From Dulcicalothrix desertica PCC 7102 (GTDB lineage: Bacteria > Cyanobacteriota > Cyanobacteriia > Cyanobacteriales > Nostocaceae), in NCBI RefSeq assembly GCF_003991905.1, contig NZ_RSCL01000004.1, forward strand, positions 62,001-126,000: DNA of 64,000 bases, written 5' to 3'. Every line of letters begins with the position of its first letter. Within the stretch, counting starts at the first letter, position 1. Shown here piece by piece: positions 9,436 to 18,299 of the stretch. The notes below the pieces were generated by a model. The model was not told the origin of the DNA and made no database searches. It saw only the letters and a list, made by a program, of their open reading frames with translations. The translations under genes were made by a program, and so were the position numbers.

Positions 9436-10729
9436 AAGCTTGTTTTGAAATAGATAGAGATGGATATAAGTTAACGACTCCCGACCAAATAATAGAATTT
9501 TTATTTCTTAATACTTTGAAAGCACTAACATTATGAGCGTAAATTAATGTTCGTTCAAATAACCCCTCTCCATATCCTGTATCTGTAAGACCCACAGAAA
9601 TTGTGTACTCACCTTCAATTAATGGCACGTAGAAATTAAATCGCAAATTAACAAAACTATTGCTTTCGACTTTGCCTATCTTTATTCCCATACAGTAAGT
9701 ATTAGTTTCAAAAACCACTTCTCCTGTTTTATTCCTTATTTTAAAACCTGCGTGAGGATCATCGAATGATTTTAAAAACAATAATCCAATTGATATTTCT
9801 ATTTTATCTTCGCTAATTATTGAATCTATTTCCTGGTTATTTTCATCTAACAAAGTCACAAATTTTAAATCTACTTCCGGTTGATTAATGACGACTTCAT
9901 TGGCAAACGTATTAGATGAATTGGAGATAGATTCTGAGGAAGAAAGGATTTTAATTTCTAAAGATTTAGAATCTACATCATTTTTCTTTAAAAGATTTGC
10001 TTCATACAAATCAATGACCTGCTTTGGTTGGTTATCAAGTATTAATTTCCCCGACTCTAACAGCAATGCTCTTGTACAAAGTCTATATACCGAGGTAGAA
10101 TCATGAGAAACAAATAAAATGGTTGTCCCCAAGTCTTTAAGTTGTCTTAGTCTTTCGTAACATTTTTGTTGAAAGTAAACATCACCTACTGCGAGTGCTT
10201 CATCTACAATTAAAATATCAGGATTAACACACACTGCTACAGCAAATGCTAATCTCACGAACATACCGCTAGAGTATGTTTTTACAGGTTGGTCAATAAA
10301 GTCGCCAATATCGGCAAAGGCTAAGATTTCATTGAATTTAGCTTCTATATCTTGCTGACTTAACCCCAAAATCCGTCCATTGAAAAACACATTTTGGCGC
10401 CCAGTAAATTCAGGGTTAAATCCACTACCAAGTTCTAAAAGCGCCGAAACTCGTCCATTCACCAACACATTACCAGTAGTTGGTGTAAGGGTTCTGGCAA
10501 TAATTTGCAGCAGTGTGCTTTTGCCGGAACCATTTTGACCAATAATTCCTACAGTTTCACCAATGTGTACTTCTAAATCAATATTTTGCAATGCCCAAAA
10601 CTCCTGGGCATAATTTTTCGTCGGTAGCAAAACCTCTTTTAGCTTATCCACCGGGCGCCCATAACGCTTGTAACATTTCGATACATTTTGCAGTGAAATC
10701 GCTAACTCGTCGCCCATGACACCATGCAC
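9428..10729 (-). CDS. wzt: Wzt-like polysaccharide ABC-transporter ATPase, copy 1
   Basis: A 433-residue ATPase for export of lipid-linked polysaccharide. It has Walker A GIIGQNGSGKSTLLQII near residue 60, signature YSSGMFVRLAFAVAV near 153 and Walker B ILIVDEALAVGD near 173. Residues about 290-420 form the substrate-recognition domain (GFKIRNKTGEVVFETNTY region). The ATPase half is nearly the same as copy 2 at 18300-19622, but the C-terminal domains are unrelated, as expected if each copy recognises a different glycan end. It lies 14 bp after gmd copy 1. No permease gene (wzm) is present, so the partner must be elsewhere. Start Met1 or Met5. Confidence 0.9.
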   Translation of the reverse strand: MHGVMGDELAISLQNVSKCYKRYGRPVDKLKEVLLPTKNYAQEFWALQNIDLEVHIGETVGIIGQNGSGKSTLLQIIARTLTPTTGNVLVNGRVSALLELGSGFNPEFTGRQNVFFNGRILGLSQQDIEAKFNEILAFADIGDFIDQPVKTYSSGMFVRLAFAVAVCVNPDILIVDEALAVGDVYFQQKCYERLRQLKDLGTTILFVSHDSTSVYRLCTRALLLESGKLILDNQPKQVIDLYEANLLKKNDVDSKSLEIKILSSSESISNSSNTFANEVVINQPEVDLKFVTLLDENNQEIDSIISEDKIEISIGLLFLKSFDDPHAGFKIRNKTGEVVFETNTYCMGIKIGKVESNSFVNLRFNFYVPLIEGEYTISVGLTDTGYGEGLFERTLIYAHNVSAFKVLRNKNSIIWSGVVNLYPSLSISKQAYV

Positions 10730-10743
10730 ACGCTCATAAACAA

Positions 10744-11820
10744 CTAAATCATTGAGTTAACTAAGCTTTTCCGAATAATAGCATTATTAAGGGCAGTGGA
10801 TAACTCACCCCCATCTGGAATTAAGCCTAGTGCCTGTAAATCAGCTTCAACCATTAACTTTACTAGTTGCTCAAAACTGACAGAAGGTTCCCATGACAAC
10901 TTTTGCTTTGCTTTAGTTGCATCACCAATTAATAAATCTACCTCAGTTGGGCGCAAGTAACGAGCGTCGAACTCAACATAATTTTCCCAATTGAGGTTAA
11001 CATACCCAAAGGCAATTTCCAAAAACTCTTGTACTGAATGCGTTTCTCCAGTCGCTACCACATAATCATCGGGTACATTCTGCTGTAGCATCAACCACAT
11101 TGCCATCACATAATCTTTGGCATAACCCCAGTCGCGTTTAGCATCTAAATTACCCATATAAAGCTTTTCTTGCTTCCCTACTAAGATGCGGGCAATGGCT
11201 CGTGTAATTTTACGAGTAACAAATGTTTCACCGCGTCTCGGAGATTCATGATTAAATAAAATACCATTGCAGGCAAACAATCCATATGACTCGCGGTAAT
11301 TGACCGTTTGCCAGTGAGCAAATACCTTGGCACAAGCATAAGGACTGCGAGGGTAAAAAGGAGTTTCTTCAGATTGCGGTACTGAGCGCACTTTACCAAA
11401 CATCTCAGAAGAACCAGCTTGGTAAAAACGTACTTCAATGCCGGTTCTTTGCTGATAATCGCGTATTGCTTCTAATAATCTTAAAGTCCCCATGCCTACT
11501 ACATCAGCAGTATACTCAGGAGAATCAAAACTTACACGCACATGCGACTGGGCGCCAAGATTATAAACTTCTTTTGGCTGAACTTGCTCAAGAATACGCC
11601 GCATCACAGTGCCATCGGTTAAATCTCCATAGTGAAGAAACAAACGCGCCCCTTCATTGTGCGGGTCAGTATAAAGATGGTCGATACGGTCGGTGTTAAA
11701 AGTCGATGTCCTGCGGATAATACCGTGAACCTCATAGCCTTTTTCTAATAACAACTCACTTAAATACGAACCGTCTTGACCCGTAATACCCGTAACTAGC
11801 ACCCGCTTGCGCTCTGTCAT
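10744..11820 (-). CDS. gmd: GDP-mannose 4,6-dehydratase, copy 1
   Basis: A 358-residue NADP-dependent short-chain dehydratase that makes GDP-4-keto-6-deoxymannose, the precursor of GDP-fucose, GDP-rhamnose and related sugars. It has the nucleotide-binding [20 protein letters not shown] at residues 10-29, the catalytic region [10 protein letters not shown] near 136 and [15 protein letters not shown] with the YxxxK pair near 155. Length and motifs match the family. It is a near-duplicate of gmd copy 2 (19636-20712) with under 20 amino-acid differences. It has an unusual Cys in FACNG where copy 2 has Ser. It is followed at 14 bp by wzt copy 1. Confidence 0.96.
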   Translation of the reverse strand: MTERKRVLVTGITGQDGSYLSELLLEKGYEVHGIIRRTSTFNTDRIDHLYTDPHNEGARLFLHYGDLTDGTVMRRILEQVQPKEVYNLGAQSHVRVSFDSPEYTADVVGMGTLRLLEAIRDYQQRTGIEVRFYQAGSSEMFGKVRSVPQSEETPFYPRSPYACAKVFAHWQTVNYRESYGLFACNGILFNHESPRRGETFVTRKITRAIARILVGKQEKLYMGNLDAKRDWGYAKDYVMAMWLMLQQNVPDDYVVATGETHSVQEFLEIAFGYVNLNWENYVEFDARYLRPTEVDLLIGDATKAKQKLSWEPSVSFEQLVKLMVEADLQALGLIPDGGELSTALNNAIIRKSLVNSMI

Positions 11821-11905
11821 ATCCCTTTACCGCTTTCTACAAGCACTATGACATATTACAAGCTTTTTGGTTTCGCAGATAGTGGCGCCAACGAGTCTTT
11901 GCCTT

Positions 11906-12019
11906 TTACACTTCAATCTTGACTCTTGGTTCCACAAGACCCTTATAAGCTTTTAATGTTTCTTTTGCCGTTCTTTCCCACGTGAATAATTTTGCTCTTT
12001 CTTTGCCTTTTTTAAGTAT
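11906..12019 (-). pseudogene. C-terminal remnant of a GT4 glycosyltransferase
   Basis: Reading the minus strand from 12019 gives 37 in-frame codons and a TAA stop, preceded directly by an in-frame TAG and with no start codon. They match the C-terminus of the GT4 at 20977-22161: shared [12 protein letters not shown], an AY..L centre and the same final EPRVKIEV. The sequence beyond the stop up to gmd (11820-11905) also matches the 20850-20925 spacer. This is the tail of the GT4 gene that once headed the downstream cassette, cut off at the join with the GT2 gene whose stop is at 12024. Confidence 0.85.
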
Positions 12020-12023
12020 CTAA

Positions 12024-12923
12024 TCAGCTGCTTCTTCTAAACCATGACAAGTGAGGGAATAACCACCAAAATATAATTTTTAATAATAATTTCGCGGAAA
12101 TTTGATTTTGGTAATGATAAAATTCTTCTAGGGTAGTATGAATTAAAACTTTAGTAAATTCCCTAAGTTGGGTGTTATCAAATTTGTTTAGATTAGTAGT
12201 TTCTTCTACTTTCATTAATGAATAAGCAAAAAGCCAACAATCAGGAACTCTACCAAATTTCTGTTTGAGCATTTGATTTATTTCACAATGAGCCTCTAAT
12301 CTTTTACCTAAAGTTTTGTTGGTTTTGTACATACGAGAACCAGCAAATTTTTGAGGTACTTGATAAAAAGGAACATACTCGCCATAGCGCAGCCATAGTT
12401 CATAATCCATGCAATAATTAAGCGATGCATCTAAATTACCATATTTTTGAATTAAAGAACGTCTAAAAAATACAGCAGGTTGACTAATAAAACAAATTTC
12501 TTTTAAATATTGATAATTCCAAGATTCTGTAGGAAATTGCTGCAAAACTTGATCATACTCATCAATCCAGTCAGCGTGACCATATATCACTTCGATTTCT
12601 GAGTTACTTTCAAATAAGTGTTTAACGGTGCTAAATGCATTAGGATAGTAAATATCATCAGAATTAATCCAGGCGATAATCTCGCCAGAAGTTAAGGATA
12701 TACCTTTGTTTACAGCATCAGCTTGCCCTTTGTCGGGTTCAGAAACCCAGCGAATTTTATCGCTATATTTTTGTATAACTTCAAGTGTTTCATCATCACT
12801 TCCTCCATCACAAATGATGTATTCCATATCAGGAATATTTTGAGAAAGTACGCTTTTAATGGTGCGATCTATAAAACGTCCCTGGCAAAAAGAGGGAGTA
12901 ATAACACTAAATTTTAAATTCAT
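12024..12923 (-). CDS. GT2-family glycosyltransferase
   Basis: A 299-residue GT-A enzyme with FSVITPSFCQGRFIDRTI at the N-terminus, DGGSDDETLEVI near residue 40 and the metal-binding INSDD near 85, then MDYELWLRYGEY near 168. This is the standard soluble GT2 pattern of cyanobacterial polysaccharide clusters. The chain is a paralogue of both GT2 domains in the neighbouring 1075-residue protein, sharing the order DGGS, then GQADAVNKG, then GEIIAWINSDD. No membrane segment is evident. It lies 22 bp after that gene, and its stop abuts the GT4 remnant, so the cassette join is here. Confidence 0.88.
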   Translation of the reverse strand: MNLKFSVITPSFCQGRFIDRTIKSVLSQNIPDMEYIICDGGSDDETLEVIQKYSDKIRWVSEPDKGQADAVNKGISLTSGEIIAWINSDDIYYPNAFSTVKHLFESNSEIEVIYGHADWIDEYDQVLQQFPTESWNYQYLKEICFISQPAVFFRRSLIQKYGNLDASLNYCMDYELWLRYGEYVPFYQVPQKFAGSRMYKTNKTLGKRLEAHCEINQMLKQKFGRVPDCWLFAYSLMKVEETTNLNKFDNTQLREFTKVLIHTTLEEFYHYQNQISAKLLLKIIFWWLFPHLSWFRRSS

Positions 12924-12945
12924 AAATTGCTATATGTGAAAATAT

Positions 12946-15900
12946 TTAGACAACAGCTTTTAAATTATTCCGAGGTATTGTTTTTAGGAATTCAAGCCAG
13001 TCGTCTATTTTTTTGAGATTGCTGTCCCAAGTATATTGCTGTTCAACTACTTGGCGCCCGGAACTTGCCAAGGTCGCTGCTAGTTCTGGGTTGTTCAACA
13101 AACGTATAACACGTGCTGCTAGTTCTTGGTCAGTTTTCCCAACTAAAATTTCCTTGCCGTCTTCAAGGTTTAAACCTTCTTGGGCTAGAGGAGTACAAAC
13201 TGTTGGCACCCCTGCACTTAAAGCTTCCAATATTTTGTATTTTGTACCACTCCCAGATATCAACGGAACGCAGAGGACAGAAGCTTGGGCAAGATAAGGT
13301 CTAACATCTTCTACCTTGCCAGTCACGATAATCTTGCGACCGTCATGCTGTGCTATTAGTTGCGTATCAGGGTATTGACCAACAATCCAAAGACGGGCAT
13401 TGGGATATTGCTTTCGTACAAGTGGCATAATTTGACGTATTAGCCGCCATGCAGCTTGCTGGTTAGGTAAATAGCTAAAACTGCCTACAAAAATAATATT
13501 GGGAGGAGTATTAGGTAGACGTTCGTTGAAACTAAAGTATTGAGGATCCACGCCATTTTCGACAACCAATATACGTTCTGGCGCAAAGCGATACTCCTTT
13601 ACAAAAATCTGTTTGTCCAATTCGCTAACAGCGATAATACCATCGTAGTTCGCCAGATTCTCTTTCTCGAAGGAAGCTGCGCGACGAATTTCCGCAGACA
13701 TTTTTAATCTCGCCAAACCTTTTTGCGAGGCTACCAAACGTTTAATTCTTACCCATTCCACATCATACGATGCTAGTATTAATCTCGTCTGTAGACTTAC
13801 TAATTTCAGATTTAGCGCTACAGGATTTAACTGAGGGCTGACAAAGAAAAAGTCAGGTTGTTCGCGCTCTAATGTTTCTTGAATAGCAGGAGCAAGATAG
13901 GTTGAGAAAATTGGTAATATTCCTGTTACATCCTGATGGTAACCATCTGCTAAAAATGGTAGGATTGTAGATTTTATTTTGTTAATGATATGCTTTTGCA
14001 AACTAGTTTTAGATGGCGTAAATGGCACAAAGTCAGTTTGGCGTGCAGCAATGTTTCCTACAGTATGGTGATTTTCTAACAATGGTAGTAGTAAGTTTTC
14101 TCGGTCTTTATAAGAATTTTCTTGTGCTGCAAAAAAATCGACCTTACTTAGTGTTAACAGTTGACGTATAAGATGAAAGTCTCTAATCTCTCCACCTGAA
14201 TAACCAGGGTGGCAAGGTAAAAAGAACGAGCAAAACACGGAAAAGTAGCGTAAATTACTGCGGTCTATGTTGTAATTGGTTTGAGGAGTGGATACTGAAG
14301 TTAGAAGGTTCGGCTTTAAGGTCGGTGGTTTATCTTGAACCACATTCTTAGGTGCCGGGAATAACCAAGGTTGCATTGCTTCCGGATTACCGATTTTAGT
14401 AAGCGTGGAAAGTGCGACTAGACAAGCTATCGCCCAAAAACGAAGATTACGCCGCTGTGTACCGTAGTTGCGGAGCATATATTTCCCGACGTAATCACGC
14501 AGTAGCGATTTAAATTGAAATGAAGGTAACTGGTGCCAAAAAGGCCTGCTAAAGCTATATAGTTCAATCAAAAACTTGTTCCAATCGCTAGTCTTGGCTG
14601 TTGCATGGATACGGTAGAATGCCTGCGTCCTTTCCAACTTGTAGAATTTTGCTTTGCTAGTAAAGCGGTAAAAGAGTTCAAAATCAAAGATATAATTGTA
14701 TGATTCATTGAGTTTGCCGCAGGTTTCCAACAAGTGTCGTTTAAAGTATACTGTTGGCTGCGGCACTGCATGGACGTACTCCCAGTAGAGGGGAATGTAT
14801 TCTGTTGGCTTGATTTCCCCGTAGTAAAGCCCTGTGCGATAACACCCGTGGTTTACTATCTGTAACTTATTTTCCTCATCAATATAAAGAGCATTACCCA
14901 GAACCATATCTAATTCAGGTTTTTCTATAAACGCCTGAGCTACTTCCCAAAGAGCATCATGAGCGAGCATGTCATCTGAGTTTAACCAGCCAATTATATC
15001 CCCCTTTGCAATTGCAAAGCCTTGGTTAATGGCGTCTGCTGGACCATTATCGGGCTGCGACTTCCAGTAAGTTAGGTGTTCTTGGAAGGAGCGTAAAATG
15101 TCCACACTGCCATCACAAGAACCACCATCAAATACTAAAATTTCTAATTTTGGGTAGCCTTGATTAATAATACTCTCTAAGGTTTGACTTAAAAATTCTG
15201 CTTGGTTAAACGAGGGAACAATAATGCTTATAAAAGGTAAATCGGCAAAGTTAGGGCGAGGGGCATGACTGCCAACATCTATTGGAATAGGCAAATAAAC
15301 ACTATCTTGTAAATCGCCTGTTTCGGGGAAACCATCCTCGTTACCATATTGCTGTGCGAAATACTGCCTAATTTCTTTTATCCCCTCATAAACGTGGTAG
15401 CGTAACGCTGGTATTGAAGTATTAGCTACATCCAGCAGCGTTTCTAACATGTAATACAAACTACCTGGAGTTGCTTCCACCTCACAGTAGCCCTGAATCA
15501 TTTGAACGATTTCAAAGGCTCTTTTTAGTTTACCAGTACTAGTTTTTGTTTCCTCGTACTCCCGACTGACAGACAAAAATTCGTTAATTAATACAACTGG
15601 GTAATGTTCGCTAATACGGATGAGAATATCCCAATCCATACAAAAGCGCAGTTTATCGTTAAGTCCTTTAACTTCATTCCAAGCGTCACGCAGAAAAAAT
15701 ACCGACGGTTGCAAAATATAATCTAATCCTTGACGCAATGCCTCCCGATTCATGACTAAATGGCGCCGACTGAATGGGGTATAACGTTCTCTTGCCTGGT
15801 CGTACCGTAAACCATTGCCAATATAAATTCCTCTTTCAGGAAAACTTTGGTATGCATGTGCTACCGTCCACAAACAATTACTCCAGTAGTAATCATCAGA

Positions 15901-16173
15901 ATTTAACCACGCTACGATTTCTCCAGTACAATATTTTATTCCAGCATTAATCGCTGCTGATTGTCCTCCGTCAGGCTGGCTCTGCCAATATTTTAATTTT
16001 GACTCATAGGAGCGAATTATTTCTACGCTATTATCAGTAGAACCGCCATCCATGACTATCACTTCTAAAAACGGATACTCCTGACAAAAAATACTCTCAA
16101 GAGTATGACTTAAATACTTTCCTTGATTAAAAGAGGGGACAATTATACTAATTTGAGGTAATTTGTCAGTCAT
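12946..16173 (-). CDS. Three-domain GT2-GT2-GT4 glycosyltransferase
   Basis: A 1075-residue protein with three catalytic modules. GT2 domain A (about 5-270) has ISIIVPSFNQGKYLSHTL and MDGGSTDNSVEIIRSY, with WLNSDD. GT2 domain B (about 315-560) has FISIIVPSFNQAEFLSQTLE and FDGGSCDGSVDILRSF, with WLNSDD. The GT4 domain (about 650-1065) has IIFVGSFSYLPNQQAAW near 905 and GSGTKYKILEALSAGVP near 990, a donor-binding helix. Three modules in one chain suggest processive building of an oligosaccharide repeat. The start ATG overlaps the upstream FkbM gene by 4 bp. Sugars and linkages are unknown. Confidence 0.88.
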   Translation of the reverse strand: MTDKLPQISIIVPSFNQGKYLSHTLESIFCQEYPFLEVIVMDGGSTDNSVEIIRSYESKLKYWQSQPDGGQSAAINAGIKYCTGEIVAWLNSDDYYWSNCLWTVAHAYQSFPERGIYIGNGLRYDQARERYTPFSRRHLVMNREALRQGLDYILQPSVFFLRDAWNEVKGLNDKLRFCMDWDILIRISEHYPVVLINEFLSVSREYEETKTSTGKLKRAFEIVQMIQGYCEVEATPGSLYYMLETLLDVANTSIPALRYHVYEGIKEIRQYFAQQYGNEDGFPETGDLQDSVYLPIPIDVGSHAPRPNFADLPFISIIVPSFNQAEFLSQTLESIINQGYPKLEILVFDGGSCDGSVDILRSFQEHLTYWKSQPDNGPADAINQGFAIAKGDIIGWLNSDDMLAHDALWEVAQAFIEKPELDMVLGNALYIDEENKLQIVNHGCYRTGLYYGEIKPTEYIPLYWEYVHAVPQPTVYFKRHLLETCGKLNESYNYIFDFELFYRFTSKAKFYKLERTQAFYRIHATAKTSDWNKFLIELYSFSRPFWHQLPSFQFKSLLRDYVGKYMLRNYGTQRRNLRFWAIACLVALSTLTKIGNPEAMQPWLFPAPKNVVQDKPPTLKPNLLTSVSTPQTNYNIDRSNLRYFSVFCSFFLPCHPGYSGGEIRDFHLIRQLLTLSKVDFFAAQENSYKDRENLLLPLLENHHTVGNIAARQTDFVPFTPSKTSLQKHIINKIKSTILPFLADGYHQDVTGILPIFSTYLAPAIQETLEREQPDFFFVSPQLNPVALNLKLVSLQTRLILASYDVEWVRIKRLVASQKGLARLKMSAEIRRAASFEKENLANYDGIIAVSELDKQIFVKEYRFAPERILVVENGVDPQYFSFNERLPNTPPNIIFVGSFSYLPNQQAAWRLIRQIMPLVRKQYPNARLWIVGQYPDTQLIAQHDGRKIIVTGKVEDVRPYLAQASVLCVPLISGSGTKYKILEALSAGVPTVCTPLAQEGLNLEDGKEILVGKTDQELAARVIRLLNNPELAATLASSGRQVVEQQYTWDSNLKKIDDWLEFLKTIPRNNLKAVV

Positions 16174-18236
16174 GAGTTTGGTGTTTCCTGTATTGTCAAG
16201 TTAAGAAGCTTTTTAATGAACACTAACAATCGATGTATCGATTGTTTAACTAGACTATTTGCGCTTTGCTTATTTTGCAGATGTTCTAGCAATTGCTGGT
16301 TTTGCTCAGATAATCGTTCAACTACCTGGAGATTAGCAACACTTTGACTTTGAAGTATCTGTAATATTTCTAGAAATTGATGGTTTTGGTTAGATAATTT
16401 TTCAATTTGATGATTGTACTTAGTATAGACAGCTTCAGTATCATCTAGTTTTTGAGTTAATTGGTTAATCATAGTTAAACGAGCAGCACGGTCAGCTTCG
16501 CTTTCCTCTAGTTTTTGAGATAATTGATTAATGACACCCAAACGAGCGGCACGGTCAGCTTCGCTTTCCTCTAGTTTTTGAGATAATTGGTTAATTACAG
16601 TTAAACGAGCAGCACGGTCAGCCTCACTTTCTTCTATTTTTTGAGATAATTGGTTAATTACAGTTAAACGAGCAGCACGGTCAGCCTCACTTTCTTGTAG
16701 TTGTGGAGATAGTTTATTAATTACAGTTAAACGATCAGCACGATCAGCTTCACATACTCCCACTTGTGGTTCGATGTAATCAAACTGTCTAGCTTTAATC
16801 GCTATATCCCATCTCGATACTAGATCTTTTGCTAATTCCAAAAATTCAGGTTCTGCACTACTCAGACGAGTATTGACATCATCAATATTTGCCACTGCAA
16901 ACAAGTTGTCATACAAATATTCTAACTTATGAGATTCAGGAACTAAACGAAAATTAGTGGCATCAAAACGGCAGAGATGATAACCAAAACTTTCTATAAG
17001 TTGACGCAATTCTTTAGTACTAGTACCAGCCGCAATTGCATTGGCTTCAGTAAACTCTATCATCCAAACAGGAAGTTTACCTGCTTCGATTGCTTGATTG
17101 GCTCCATTTAGAACAAAATATTCCCAACCTTCGACATCAAGTTTAGCTAGAGTTACTTTATCAATATTTAATTCTTCGATAATATCATCTAACCTTGATA
17201 GTTCTACTACTACTTTTCCATCACCTATTTGTGTATGCAATTTTGCTTCTGTCGCGAAAGTACTAAATGCAGAATTACCAGACTTCCCTAGAAGTAGTTC
17301 GGCAGTACCTCCTTTATCGGATAAACCAATATTTAACGCTGTAAAACACTCGCATTCCAGTCTTTCAAGATTCGATTTATAAATTTCATAAGAAATTTTA
17401 TTCGGTTCAAAACTTATAATCCTACCGTTATTTTTCATTTTTTTTGCAGCAACACATGAAAAAATACCTACATGAGAGCCGCAATCAAAAAATGTATCAC
17501 CTGGTCGTAAATACAGCCACAGAAAAGCTAATTCTGGACTTTCAAAAACTCCTTGTTCTAGTAACTGACCTACATAGTCATTTTTAGTAGTAGATATAAT
17601 ACCGACATACGGAACTAATACGTCTAAATACTCTAGATTATTAATTAATGGATAGCGATTAACTCTGACAAACTCTAAATTTTCTTCTAATCCTCCCGTT
17701 TGAGAAATAGATCTAACCAAACGAAATCCAACTTTTGTTAAATAGTCTACAACTTCATCTTTACCTGCACTGCCTTCATACAAAGGCGTAGTTTGAACTT
17801 CAAGTAAAATTCTTTTGATACTATGAATACACTTACCTGCTCCCTTCAGAACTTGGAAATCGAAACCTTGAGTATCTATTTTTAATAAATCTATCTCCGC
17901 GATACCATTTTTGTTTATAAATGATTCTAATGTAGTAACTGGAACTTCTATGCTTTTTACTTCTTCAAGATTCTGTACATAAGGTTGCCAATTGCCTTGA
18001 CAATTTGCTCGTAGTAGAGATGAAGTTTGGTTATCACGATTCACATGAAACTTTGATGTCGTTTCGTATGCACCCATAGCGGTACAAAAAACATTTATAT
18101 TTGGCAACTGATAAGAACGGATTTTTTCCGCTAATTCAGGTATTGGCTCAATTGCATATACTAAGTTGTTTCTATCTTGAGCCATTGGGACTGATAACTT
18201 AGTCCCATCATGAGCGCCAACATCGATTATTATCAT
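16170..18236 (-). CDS. Tandem FkbM methyltransferase with 21-residue coiled-coil repeats
   Basis: A 688-residue protein. FkbM domain 1 (about 1-205) has IIIDVGAHDGTKLSVP and LLKIDTQGFDFQVLKGA; FkbM domain 2 (about 215-430) has GDTFFDCGSHVGIFSCVAA and LAKLDVEGWEYFVLNGA. FkbM enzymes O-methylate sugars or polyketides. Residues about 493-597 hold five units of a 21-residue repeat (core SEADRAARLTVINQLSQK), three heptads each, followed by a coiled-coil tail rich in Asn and Gln to the end. The layout recalls methyltransferases that cap chains using a coiled-coil ruler, but that role is inferred. It follows wzt copy 2 by 63 bp. Confidence 0.84.
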   Translation of the reverse strand: MIIIDVGAHDGTKLSVPMAQDRNNLVYAIEPIPELAEKIRSYQLPNINVFCTAMGAYETTSKFHVNRDNQTSSLLRANCQGNWQPYVQNLEEVKSIEVPVTTLESFINKNGIAEIDLLKIDTQGFDFQVLKGAGKCIHSIKRILLEVQTTPLYEGSAGKDEVVDYLTKVGFRLVRSISQTGGLEENLEFVRVNRYPLINNLEYLDVLVPYVGIISTTKNDYVGQLLEQGVFESPELAFLWLYLRPGDTFFDCGSHVGIFSCVAAKKMKNNGRIISFEPNKISYEIYKSNLERLECECFTALNIGLSDKGGTAELLLGKSGNSAFSTFATEAKLHTQIGDGKVVVELSRLDDIIEELNIDKVTLAKLDVEGWEYFVLNGANQAIEAGKLPVWMIEFTEANAIAAGTSTKELRQLIESFGYHLCRFDATNFRLVPESHKLEYLYDNLFAVANIDDVNTRLSSAEPEFLELAKDLVSRWDIAIKARQFDYIEPQVGVCEADRADRLTVINKLSPQLQESEADRAARLTVINQLSQKIEESEADRAARLTVINQLSQKLEESEADRAARLGVINQLSQKLEESEADRAARLTMINQLTQKLDDTEAVYTKYNHQIEKLSNQNHQFLEILQILQSQSVANLQVVERLSEQNQQLLEHLQNKQSANSLVKQSIHRLLVFIKKLLNLTIQETPNS
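16446..16760 (-). repeat. 63-bp in-frame tandem repeat (five units)
   Basis: Five consecutive 63-bp units encode the 21-residue coiled-coil repeat. The three central units are almost identical in DNA; the first and last are diverged. Such near-identity at silent sites suggests recent expansion, and unit number could vary between strains. Confidence 0.9.
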
Positions 18237-18299
18237 TGCTTATTCTCACTTTTCATATATTAATCATTAGTAGATAAAATAAAAAAGATAATTGATAGC

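Noticed and set aside
11181-11438. Minus-strand frame of 85 codons inside gmd copy 1 (and its equal in copy 2)
   Set aside because: A shadow frame of gmd, present in both copies only because the genes are duplicates.
16446-16760. 63-bp repeats as a CRISPR or non-coding array
   Set aside because: They are in frame within a long gene, with a clear heptad pattern and no spacers.
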